Source: Sphingobacteriales bacterium
Lineage (GTDB): Bacteria > Bacteroidota > Bacteroidia > Chitinophagales > UBA2359
DNA: 64,000 bases
Assembly (NCBI GenBank): GCA_016711295.1
Contig: JADJTE010000004.1
Location: 1-64,000 of the forward strand
Direction of reading: 5' to 3'
A model generated the notes under the pieces. It made no database searches. It saw nothing but the letters and a program-made list of their open reading frames with translations, and had not been told where the DNA came from. Below are positions 1 through 13,000 of the stretch, piece after piece (positions within the stretch are counted from its first letter, which is position 1; every line of letters begins with the position of its first letter). Both the position numbers and the translations under genes were made by a program.

Positions 1-2190
1 AACACACGCCTACCGTTGCGTATCTTTCTTCGCTATCGGCTATCCAATTATTTTTGCGATATTGCCCCAATAACGTGGTGAATTGGCGATTCTAATTGGC
101 ATACTTTCTTGTATCAAATTTTTCTGATACTGCAATAGTTCCGAATGGCGAAGCATCGGAGCGCACTTTGCCGTTGTCGTCTGATTTTTGATATAATTTA
201 CTAAGGTGCGACTCACCTGAATTTATTTTAGATACGGCAAATTTCGGGGTGCCTGTAGTTCGCGGCGTTTATTAGTATCGCCTGCAAAATACTGCAGCAT
301 ATATCTCGCCTACGGTATGCAGGGTTTAATACCCCAGAGTTTAAAAAATGTTCTTCATAACCCAATGCCGACGCCCGAACCGATATTTTAATTCGGCGCG
401 GAGGTCTATGTAATGGTCAGACGGAAAGGCTTGGTCTTCTATTTGTAGTAATTGTTTCGAATTCCTGCGCTTGGCACAATTGTTGAGCCACCCGCTCGGC
501 GTCGGTACTCAGGCTTAATCAACATCGAAGCGTGTGAAATTGCAAACCCAATGGGCTTGGAAATTTGCTGTAATCGTCGAGAACTTTGCGAAAAATCTAA
601 TTTCTCAAAACTCTGATGTGGATATAAATCGGCGGTGATGTGGGGTTTATGATTAGAGGCAGACTATAAAATAAATTAAAAGCGAAAAAATTCGTGGATT
701 ACTTAAGTTCTAATGACTTGATAAATCTGTGTAAAGTAACAAAAATTTGAGCTGCGCTAGTTCGCTGAATTTTTTTATCGAGCAATTTTTGGCTGGAGTT
801 TATTGTCGCCCATCCGCGCCTGATAAGACAAAACCGAAGGATCCGCTTAGAACAGAACGGTAGCTTTTAACTCAGCTCGCTGATGAGCTTAGTATCTTGC
901 GTTTTTAGAGGTATCAACTGTTTAGTCGCGCAATATTTTGGGGCGCGATGTCTCCGAAGAAATGTGGCGGCACTTCGCCTGGCCTGGGTGGTTAATAATC
1001 GCAATGAGGTCCGCATACAACATGTCTTGCCTTCGTGTGTAATATGCGTACCATGAAACCTGGTCGAAACAATACGGCGGCGGCATATTCAGGGGATAAT
1101 CGATAAGCATTTACCTCAAACTAAGCGGTTCTTTGGCTAAATAACAGAACAAGAATGGCGCGGTCTTCGCAGTCCGATTTGGGGGTAGAATAAGATACAA
1201 CTGAATAAATAAGAAGATTATTCCGACGACTAGCTCGAGATAATCTTCGCCGTAGTCTGACACTTGGCGCGTAAAACTAAGCTTGTTGCTTTTGCCTGCC
1301 TCGGCGTGGGAGCTTTGGTTTTTCTAAAAGCGGCAATAGGCTGCCGCCTCGATTCGAGGCATACGGGCGAAAGAGGTGTTTGAGGTGATTTTCAGCCACC
1401 ATTTGCGGGTATTTTATGCGAAGCGCAGATAATGCTTTTTACCCCATCAACTGCCATCACAATTTATTGTCATGGATAAAAATATGCGTTTCTTTTCGTG
1501 TTCTACCTTACTGAACGTAGGCAGTTCGGTCATTACGAATGAAGAAAGCGCATCCGCGCTGTTCCCTACGGGGCGGTGTAAGCGTAAATCGGGAACTGAG
1601 TACTTACGTATGGGTTTGTGAGTACGGCGGTCAAATCGACTAAATAGCCTTGCTTGTGCCCGATTTTGCCGTTGTCGTCATCTGCCTCCTGTATTTTTTG
1701 GTCGGTTTTGGAGATAGGGGCTTCATAAATCAAATCTGCCGCAAAACAGATGCCGCCATTCGGTCTTGTTCGTCTTAGCCAGAATTACGACATAATACAA
1801 CGCTGCAAGATAAACCAACAGAACAGGTGCGGTAATTTTCTGTTGATTCGCCACTCTAAACTTACTTTGTCGGCGGTTTGTGCTACTAATGACAGGTAAA
1901 ACAACCAATCGTTGGGGTTTAGTTCCTTTACATAGTAAAATAAATTGCTGACAACCATCAGCGCATTGGCATTATTGTTGATGTCTTGGTAGTATTGCCG
2001 TACTATATGCTACCGAGGTGCGCAATGACGGATAGAGAACATTATCCGCTCGTCGTATTCTGTTCTATCAGTTCTTCGTGAAAAGAATTGAACGCTTTTT
2101 GGCTTCGACTTACCGAACCCAAAGCAGCATAAATAAGGTAAACAGTGATACACAATAAAAATTTAAGTTTGAAATTATTAAAGTTGCAAT
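1..2190 (-). pseudogene. decayed or error-ridden coding region, product unknown
   Basis: No intact reading frame longer than about 60 codons exists, yet minus-strand translation gives protein-like stretches that jump between frames. Examples are SGESHLSKLYQKSDDNGK near 150-220, DHYIDLRAELKYRFG near 365-410, HKQGYLVDLTAVLTNPYV near 1605-1660 and NALMVVSNLFYYVKELNPND near 1910-1970. A hydrophobic stretch, LLCITVYLIYAALGS, near 2110-2160 could be the signal peptide of the gene that starts there and runs leftward. More than one gene may be involved, since the stretch near 365-410 reads like an outer-membrane protein. I do not recognise a family. Either this is an old pseudogene or it is an unpolished contig end; the frameshift density is much higher than elsewhere in the window. 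Confidence 0.5.
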
Positions 2191-2600
2191 AAAGCACTTT
2201 AACATAATTATCATCTTTTAGGCTCTATATAGTCTTGATAAAGAAGACAAAAGTCACATTACATAAAAATTAGACCTCGATAGAAGGCATTAATAATTAT
2301 TGATTATTAAATTAATGTCTTTGTATTTTTCTGATTGTTGGGGGTATTATAGCTTAGTCATAATCATACTGAATTTCATGACAATTTATATCGGATTGAT
2401 GATTAGCCATTTATGATTTTGATTAAATTAAGTATATGTCGAAATTGGTATTGGTCTTAAGAGTATGTCGAAGTTGCGTTGTTCAGCTTTTGTTGGACCC
2501 CGGTAAGCAGCTATATAAACGGTTTAATAAGCCGCTTTGGTACCGTCCACCATTAACAGCATCAATATAAAGACTTCGCCGCCAAGAAAAGTTTAGAGCG
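2191..2600. other. AT-rich intergenic stretch
   Basis: AT-rich sequence without an open frame, RNA gene or clear repeat. It could hold the promoter of the decayed leftward gene. I see nothing else in it. Confidence 0.4.
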
Positions 2601-3700
2601 CACGGCTATCATTTTAAGGTCCAGATTCTTTGAGCAATACGCCGCCGCAACTTTACAAATTCTTCTTTGAATGTACTTTTGCTTGTTATAGGCAAGCTAC
2701 TTTGTGCAGATTGAACGGATAGATGTGCAAGAATTTTGTTCGACAAATCAAAGCCCACTTGGTGCGCTGTAAGCATTACACGCAGTAAGGCACTGTGCAT
2801 TGCCAAGGGAGGCGCAGCGGTAGTGCTTGATATGTGTTAGCAGCGATATTTTTGGGCTGTGTGGTTGCGCGGAGTGCTGCAAATCGGCGAAGAGTTGTGT
2901 GGGGCTTAGATGAGGCAAAAATTGACGATTATGGCTGCAGTAATATAGTTTTTGGTGCAGATATTCAGCCCCAAACATAAATAAGCCTATAACACGGCGG
3001 AAGTTACTCGAAACCCCAATGCGTAACGAACAAAAGCTCGTCTGTTTTGACGCCCGGTATCCAGGTAGGCGCAGTTCGCCCTGCCCGACAAACACGCCAC
3101 TGTTAACTCGGTAAGGCGCGGGTCTTTATCTGCAAAGTAAATAAAGGCAGTATAGGCCCGGAGCTATCGGCCTTATGTCTAAGGCGATTTGTTGCCAGAG
3201 GAAGTACCTGCTGCCGTAGCCATCAATACTATATCGGCGGTTAGGGTTGTGGTGGCAGGAGGATTGCCTGTGCCGGGAATTGCCAAGTGGGTGGGTGGCG
3301 ATGAAGCGGTGTTATGGCGTGTGGGGCGGTTTGGGTGCGTAGTATTGACGCACCTGCGCGTTGGGCTGCGCCACCACCGAAGCAGTCGATGATAGTTTGC
3401 GAATCATCGGTAGTCGGAGAACATACGTCCGTCCGCTTCAGTTTTGCGCGTACTCCGCGTTTATTACCAAACAAACTGTAGTATCGCGGAGGGTTGGAAA
3501 TGCTGAAAAGGAGCTGTAAATTCGCTACTGCCCGCGCGGGTAATTTTGCGACAGGGTCGGCTACCCGTCAAAACCGTGGTGACGTTTGGCGTCCGCCACC
3601 CCGATATTTTACTTTTTTTCAATAGGCGTTTGCCTTTTTCCCAAAACGGTTACTACCCGACACGAAGGGCACATCTCGGCACAATTGACAAAAAAAAACA
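2600..3700. pseudogene. second decayed coding stretch, product unknown
   Basis: This GC-richer block has only short overlapping frames of 60-115 codons on both strands, none with a recognisable domain. The best coding-like pieces are on the minus strand (around 2750-3095 and 3240-3470). As in the first 2.2 kb, frames change every few dozen codons, so I read it as one or more broken genes or raw indel-rich sequence. I cannot name a product. Confidence 0.35.
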
Positions 3701-4150
3701 TTGCCCGCCCTCATCCAACGATAACAATATGTGAGTGTTGGCATCATTTTCTGTCAATGGTGTAAAATTGTTTTTAGTTAAAATTTATATTAAAAATAAT
3801 GTGTAGTGTGGACTACTAATCCTCCATAGTAATAAGCTATTTGCGTTATATAATACGTAAAAATGACCTAATTTGAAATTTATTTTAAAAATTTTAATGC
3901 AAAAAATTAATAATTTATATTTTTGCGCAATATGAATAAGATATGAATTGATAAATTTTAATACCGATAATTGCCGATAAACAGTAATTAAAATATTAAA
4001 TATATTTTATTTGCAAGACAAAAATACGATACATTTAATCAAAAAAAATATAAACAATACCTAAACATTGTTTTACTATGATATCGATGTCCAATTCTTT
4101 CCCGTAGTCATAATACACACGCACAACATTAAGCAACTCAAGTAAGTTAC
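3701..4150. other. AT-rich intergenic stretch
   Basis: Very AT-rich, with no open reading frames and no hairpin followed by a T-run that I could find. It separates the decayed coding block from the first inverted-repeat element. Confidence 0.4.
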
Positions 4151-4154
4151 AAAG

Positions 4155-4476
4155 GGTAACTTATTTTAGGCAGTTTCGTTTGCTCAGTTATTTATTAGAC
4201 TTCTTGCGAAAGTAAAAAAAATTGAAAAATTTAGTCTTGCATTTGGGAAATGCAGAAATTACCTTAATCGTTTCCTAAAATGCCGTAGGCATGTTATATT
4301 AATAGTATCAGTCAGATTCACGATTCTTAGAAATACACAATTGAGGTGCGGCGTTACACCAGTAGGATGTATTTACGTGCTGAGATGTCTCTGCTACCGA
4401 TGTTTGCTCCCTAACGGGATTACAGAAGTCATTTCTTAACATACAAATACTTGGCTCACGCTTAAATAGTTACGGT
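4155..4476. repeat. MITE-like element, long form (copy 1)
   Basis: A roughly 320-bp non-coding unit whose interior (about 4192-4300, starting ATTAGACTTCTTGCG and including ATGCCGTAGGCATG) matches the interior of the element at 56475-56782 at high identity. Its right end carries the family terminal sequence TTAAATAGTTACGG; its left end, GGGTAACTTATTTTAGGC, is a degraded form of TAACTATTTAGGC. The interior hairpin ATGCC-gta-GGCAT is shared by the family. It has no coding capacity, so it would be non-autonomous; no matching transposase lies in the window. Confidence 0.65.
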
Positions 4477-4480
4477 ACAA

Positions 4481-4586
4481 GGTAACTATTTAGCTTAGCC
4501 TGGGGAACAATCGAATATAGGATGTCAGACGTATTAGATAGAATAGCTCACACCCCACCCAAAACCCTATACCCTAAATAGTTACA
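4481..4586. repeat. MITE-like element, short form (copy 2)
   Basis: About 105 bp bounded by GGTAACTATTTAG and CTAAATAGTTACAGG, an inverted pair. It directly abuts copy 1. In reverse complement its interior (AGGGTATAGGGTTTTGGGT, then CTATCTAATA and a TCTGACAT / TATTCGATT stretch) matches the element at 44.62-44.77 kb, so there are at least two interior types sharing one kind of end. Confidence 0.65.
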
Positions 4587-4748
4587 GGTAAAAAAACAAA
4601 TCGGCGCATCCTGCTCAAAATTATAAGTAGAACGTGGCAGGGTTTTAAACAGTTATTTTAAACAATAATATATTTTAATTTACATCTTGACGTGCTCTAT
4701 ACAACTTGGCTTATCAGAGGTTTAGCAATATCAACCGAAAAAGTCTAT

Positions 4749-6214
4749 TATTGCTTCACTATCTTGACAATTTGGTGTTGCGTGCCCGTAGTAGCTTTCA
4801 ATATATATACGCCTTGTGGTTGTTGGCTTAGGTCAATTTCGTTGTCATGCCCGTAGGCTGCACTGTTGCCACACATGCACCCGCTGCATTATATACAGAT
4901 AGGTTACTGGGCGGTACATTGCCTTTCCATGATACCCGCAAAGTGCCTGGTAGGATTGGGTTGTGCCGATACTTGGGCATATCAATAGCAGGACTTTCTA
5001 TGCCTACCGTATTTTGCCACAACAAACCTGCGCGGGGATCAGTACCGAACGGATCAAATCAGCCTGTTGGCGTAAAAACAAGTTTTGGCACTCGTCGCTC
5101 GAATAATCCATGTAATTTTCATACATATCGGGCAATTGCGGGTCGGTGGCTTCCGTACAAGTATTTTGGCTGGGATCGCAGCCGGCAGTTGCATCGGTTT
5201 GCGCATCTGCGTCGGGCGTATCATCTATGCCATCGTCTTGCGTACAATCGCCATCGCCCCATATATGGCGCAAACCTAAATAGTGCCCTACTTCATGTAC
5301 CGCCGTGCGCCCGTCATCGGCAAAAGGTTGGAGCGGAGTTGTATTAGGCGTATTATTGCCAAAGCTCAGATAATCAATCACTACGCCATCGGTAGCTGCC
5401 GTACCATTACTGCCCGCAGGCCAGTTGGGCAAATCGGCGGGCGGATAGGCAAAGCCAAGCAATAAACCAACTGCCGGATTTTCGCCATTTAGGTCGCAAA
5501 CCCAGATATTCAGGTAACGGTCGGTATCCCAAGCCGCAACCCCACCCGTAGCAGGATCTTTCATCGCGTCCATATTGCCGCCGCCGCCACTCGTAAATAT
5601 CTCGACGAGTTGGAGCAATACCTCTAAACTTACACCACAAGCCAAGGCAGAATTAATATCGCCTGTCGATACTGCCTCCATGAGGCATTGAATTTGTTCG
5701 GGAGTCAAACCCAAATCTTCCAATACAGAACCTATGTCGCCAAAGGGCGAAAAAAAGTTTGAGTGGTTTCAGTATGCGTGATACCATTGGTTTGGTTGCC
5801 GTCAGGGTCGAGATACGCCAAATAAAATTCGATGCGCGTATCAGCGACACGGTCTAAAAATACATCGCGAGTTTGAGCAGCATCAGCATTTTGGCGACGG
5901 TAGTCCTCATTCAATTTGGCAATTTGTGATTGTACTACTGCGTCCGAAAGGTTTTCAGCAGGCGTATTATATAATACGTGTACTACAACGGGAATTCGAT
6001 AAACCGTAGTATCGTCATCGCGCAGTTGAGAACGGTGTTTCGCCTCGTCAAAAACACGCTGCACCGATTCGCCATAAGCGCGGTCTTGCCAAGTGTGCAT
6101 CGTTTGTAATTCGTGGGTAAAACACGGACGTACGTGCGATACGTCCTGTTGGGCGGCAAGTGGCAGGCTCGCCAAACCCAAGGATAAAGCACAGGAAGTG
6201 ATAAATGCTTTCAT
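4749..6214 (-). CDS. secreted M43-family zinc metalloprotease with T9SS tail (frameshifted)
   Basis: A pappalysin-type (M43) protease that should cleave proteins outside the cell after T9SS export. I chose the ATG at 6214 because it begins a clean signal peptide, MKAFITSCALSLGLASLPLAAQQ. The N-terminal part continues to about 5757. The catalytic part shows HEVGHYLGLRH (HExxHxxGxxH zinc site) and a downstream NYMDYSSDECQ Met-turn, both hallmarks of the family. The C-terminus (SNLSVYNAAGACVATVQPTG, then GVYILKATTGTQHQIVKIVK) looks like a type A sorting domain. The frame breaks at about 5750 (seven T where eight restore the frame), 5020 and 4850. I regard these as indel errors in one gene of about 485 codons, although true decay is not excluded. 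Confidence 0.8.
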
Positions 6215-6257
6215 TAAAAAGTAGTAAATAGATTTTTGGGGTACGATAATCGTGGGA

Positions 6258-6265
6258 CAAAGGTA
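6258..6265 (-). promoter_or_regulatory. Bacteroidetes -7 box for the M43 gene
   Basis: On the minus strand this reads TACCTTTG, the Bacteroidetes sigma-ABfr -7 consensus TAnnTTTG, 44 bp before the chosen start at 6214. It supports that start. Confidence 0.6.
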
Positions 6266-6380
6266 ATCACCAATAGCCATATTTGGCAATTATAGCGGCA
6301 AAAAGAGCTATTGGTAAGCGCGGAAAGAAGTTTTTTTAAAAAAAAGTGCTTTAAGTATTGCGCAGTTTCATTTTTGGTCG

Positions 6381-6388
6381 TACCTTTG
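6381..6388 (+). promoter_or_regulatory. rRNA promoter P1, -7 box
   Basis: TACCTTTG, with a TTG-containing -33 region about 20 bp upstream (GTATTGCGCAG). This is the first of two tandem promoter-like sites before the 16S gene. Confidence 0.6.
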
Positions 6389-6504
6389 CAGTCCGCAAAT
6401 AAGGGGAATGATTTTTGCTTGTTTGCTTGTTTAGCTTTTTTTTGCGTCAAAAAAATTTTTTGAAAAAAAGTTGTAAAAAGTTTGGTAAGTATTGAAAGTC
6501 GTCT

Positions 6505-6512
6505 TACCTTTG
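6505..6512 (+). promoter_or_regulatory. rRNA promoter P2, -7 box
   Basis: A second TACCTTTG with TTG-rich sequence upstream in a T/A-rich tract, 165 bp before the 16S 5' end. The leader between here and 16S contains GTTCTTTTTGAAAAA (about 6603-6617), similar to GTTCTTTGACC in the 16S-23S spacer. Such pairs are typical of antitermination/processing sequences in Bacteroidetes rRNA leaders. Two tandem strong promoters fit rRNA expression. Confidence 0.6.
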
Positions 6513-6669
6513 CACCCGCTAAGAAAGAGAGGCACATAGTTGTTTTGTTTTTTAGTTAATTATTGAGATAATGAGCCGTGAGGTTTTGTTATTTTGTATA
6601 TTGTTCTTTTTGAAAAATTGGGTAAGTAAGCGGAGAGAATTGAAGCTATGCGGACTTTTCACGAATATA

Positions 6670-7829
<1,160 letters not shown>

Positions 7830-8116
7830 GAGTACATAATTGTACATTATTAAGTACGCATGGCAACATGCTCCGCTTTACTTACCTTTTTTATATTATG
7901 GGTCGCTCGCATGAGCGGGTTTTAATAAAATCGCTAGGATTTGCAGCCAAGCACCTATCCTCATTTTTTCGTACGCGAGTACGATAGATAAAAGTTCTTT
8001 GACCTATTGTGAATTAGGATAGACAGTAGGATATACCATGAGTATATGGTATATTATAAAGATATTAAGAGTAGCGCGAGGCTACTTGTGTAGGTAATGT
8101 CAGTATATTAGTCAAG
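7830..8116 (+). other. 16S-23S internal spacer without tRNA genes
   Basis: About 290 nt. I looked for tRNA-Ile and tRNA-Ala, which many Bacteroidota carry here, and found no tRNA-like cloverleaf or T-loop sequence. It does contain AAAAGTTCTTTGACC (about 7990), a conserved antitermination-type motif of Bacteroidetes rRNA operons, and the palindromic ATATACCATGAGTATATGGTATAT near 8031-8054. Confidence 0.6.
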
Positions 8117-11014
<2,898 letters not shown>

Positions 11015-11198
11015 TGACTGACTTTATCATTTATCGTCTTTTTTGACATAAAAGAAATAATTAACTAAGATTATTATCCTGACACTACTTTAATGAGTAG
11101 TCTCCACTTCTCTTTGTTATCTATCATTCATAGCTTTCTGCTGCATAGCGCAGTCGGGTTGTGCCGTTCTATCCTATCTAACAATACGTCTAATGATT

Positions 11199-11308
11199 TT
11201 AAGGTGGTTATAGCAAGGAGGATCCACCTCTTCCCATTCCGAACAGAGTAGTTAAGCTCCTTCACGCCGATGGTACTGGTAGTAACCGGGAGAGTAGGTA
11301 GCCGCCAA
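11199..11308 (+). rRNA. rrf: 5S rRNA
   Basis: Contains the canonical loop sequence CCACCTCTTCCCATTCCGAA and GAACAGAGTAGTTAAGC followed by GCCGATGGTACTG, with GGTGGTTATAGC at the 5' side and GTAGGTAGCCGCC at the 3' side that can pair. It is the third gene of the rRNA operon and is followed directly by a strong terminator. Confidence 0.92.
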
Positions 11309-11324
11309 ACTTATTTTAAAACTG

Positions 11325-11360
11325 CCCCCCGCGTAAAATACGCGGGGGGTTTGTTGTTTT
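11325..11360 (+). terminator. rRNA operon terminator
   Basis: A perfect 11-bp GC-rich stem, CCCCCCGCGTA-aaa-TACGCGGGGGG, followed by TTTGTTGTTTTT. It closes the rRNA operon. Confidence 0.85.
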
Positions 11361-11459
11361 TATTCAGATAATAACATGCGAACAACTAAAAACGCATAGT
11401 TCGATAGCTTGAGACAGACAATGTAGGTATTTTTTTTTAGGCAAGACCCTAAAAAACGC

Positions 11460-11487
11460 TTGACAAATGGCAAAAAGCGTATCTTTG
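11460..11487 (+). promoter_or_regulatory. promoter of the NhaD-type antiporter gene
   Basis: TTGACA at 11460 and TATCTTTG at 11480 form a Bacteroidetes-type -33/-7 pair, about 40 bp before the start codon. Confidence 0.6.
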
Positions 11488-11526
11488 TCCTTTAGTCTAA
11501 AAAGATGACTTTTTTACTATCTCTAC

Positions 11527-12783
11527 ATGAATATTGAACTGGTACTGATAGTGCTGTTTGTGATAGGTTATGCACTCATAGCCTTTGAACACCCCCTGAA
11601 AATTAACAAAACAGCCCCTGCTTTATTGCTCGCAGTGCTTAGTTGGGCGGTATATGCCCTTAGCGGAGTCTCTACTACCGAGCAAGTACACGGACAATTA
11701 GCCCATCACATGAGCGATATTTCTGAAATATTGTTTTTTCTGATGGGCGCGATGACTATTGTAGAACTTGTCGCGCTGCACAACGGATTTGACCACATAA
11801 CTCAGGCTATCAAAACTACTAATAAGCGCAAACTGCTCTGCTTGATTGGCTTTGTCACTTTCTTTTTGTCCTCGATTTTGGATAATCTTACCACTGCCAT
11901 CGTGATGGTAAGTTTGTTGCGCAAATTGCTGAATGACCGAAACGACCGAATGATATTTGCGGCTATGGTAATTATCGCCGCCAATGCAGGCGGTGCTTGG
12001 TCGCCTATCGGCGATGTGACTACTACAATGTTGTGGATAGGGGGGCAAGTTAGCTCGCTGCATTTGATGCGCGAACTGCTATTGCCCAGCCTCGTATGCC
12101 TTATTGTACCACTATGTTATCAGTCACTGTTTTTGAAAGGAGATATCGAGGCTACTCCTGACACTAAGCAATTGCCAGAGCCTAAATCGCTGCCTGTGCT
12201 TATTTTGGGGATACTTTCTTTGCTTAGTGTACCATTATTTAAGGCTATCACGCATTTGCCTCCCTATTTAGGCATTTTGGGCGGCATGAGCATCTTGTGG
12301 ATTTATACAGAATTAGTACATGGCAAAGACCAAAACCGCGACCATCTGAAAATTAATAATGCCTTGATGCGAATCGATTTGAGCAGCGTTCTGTTCTTCT
12401 TGGGTATCTTGCTCGCCGTAGCGAGTTTTGAAGCAGTTGGCATATTGCACCATGCTGCCACATTCTTACAAAATCAAATAGGCAACCAAACCCTTATTGT
12501 AACAAGTCTGGGTATTTTATCGGCTATTATCGACAATGTGCCCCTAACTGCCGCCGTTCAGGGCATGTATGACCTAAGCAATTTTCCGACCGACCATAGT
12601 TTGTGGGTATCGCTTGCCTATGCAGTAGGTACGGGAGGCAGTATATTGATTATTGGTTCGGCAGCGGGTGTGGTGGTAATGGGTATGGAAAATATCAGTT
12701 TTGGCTGGTATCTGCGCCATGTCAGTTTTACTGCATTACTTGGTTATCTGGCGGGTATTGCCTGCTATATTATAACAGGCTGA
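11527..12783 (+). CDS. nhaD: NhaD-family Na+/H+ antiporter
   Basis: A 418-residue integral membrane protein of the ion-transporter superfamily. It is almost entirely hydrophobic with about 10-12 predicted membrane spans and short loops. Two family-typical internal repeats are visible: SSILDNLTTAIVMVSLL with NAGGAWSPIGDVTTTMLW in the first half, and ILSAIIDNVPLTAAV in the second. The Asp/Asn-Thr/Pro motifs in broken helices are those expected for ion binding in NhaD. It should exchange cytoplasmic Na+ (or Li+) for external H+ and so help pH and salt balance. The gene has its own promoter and no operon partner; the AAA ATPase gene begins 217 bp downstream. Length fits the family. An ArsB-like anion role is less likely given the motif pattern. 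Confidence 0.85.
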   Translation: MNIELVLIVLFVIGYALIAFEHPLKINKTAPALLLAVLSWAVYALSGVSTTEQVHGQLAHHMSDISEILFFLMGAMTIVELVALHNGFDHITQAIKTTNKRKLLCLIGFVTFFLSSILDNLTTAIVMVSLLRKLLNDRNDRMIFAAMVIIAANAGGAWSPIGDVTTTMLWIGGQVSSLHLMRELLLPSLVCLIVPLCYQSLFLKGDIEATPDTKQLPEPKSLPVLILGILSLLSVPLFKAITHLPPYLGILGGMSILWIYTELVHGKDQNRDHLKINNALMRIDLSSVLFFLGILLAVASFEAVGILHHAATFLQNQIGNQTLIVTSLGILSAIIDNVPLTAAVQGMYDLSNFPTDHSLWVSLAYAVGTGGSILIIGSAAGVVVMGMENISFGWYLRHVSFTALLGYLAGIACYIITG

Positions 12784-13000
12784 TTTGTTGATATTTTATT
12801 GATAATCAAGTGATTATACTTTTGTAAATACCATAAAATATTTTTGCCAATTCCGAGATCATGTATGGAATTGGATAGTCATGAGCGCACTTACGCGCTG
12901 ATAATTCACTACTGAGCATCGCCACCTTTCGAGTTTTTATGATTAGATATCGCTAACCTCCCCAATTAATACAGACTTATTCCACCAATTTTACCCAAAC

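Noticed and set aside
4749..6214. Programmed ribosomal frameshifting in the M43 gene (T7 run)
   Set aside because: Similar breaks occur in many unrelated genes without shared slippery heptamers or downstream pseudoknots; base-call error is simpler.
7830..8116. tRNA genes in the 16S-23S spacer
   Set aside because: No anticodon-stem or TTCGA-type T-loop pattern fits a cloverleaf here.
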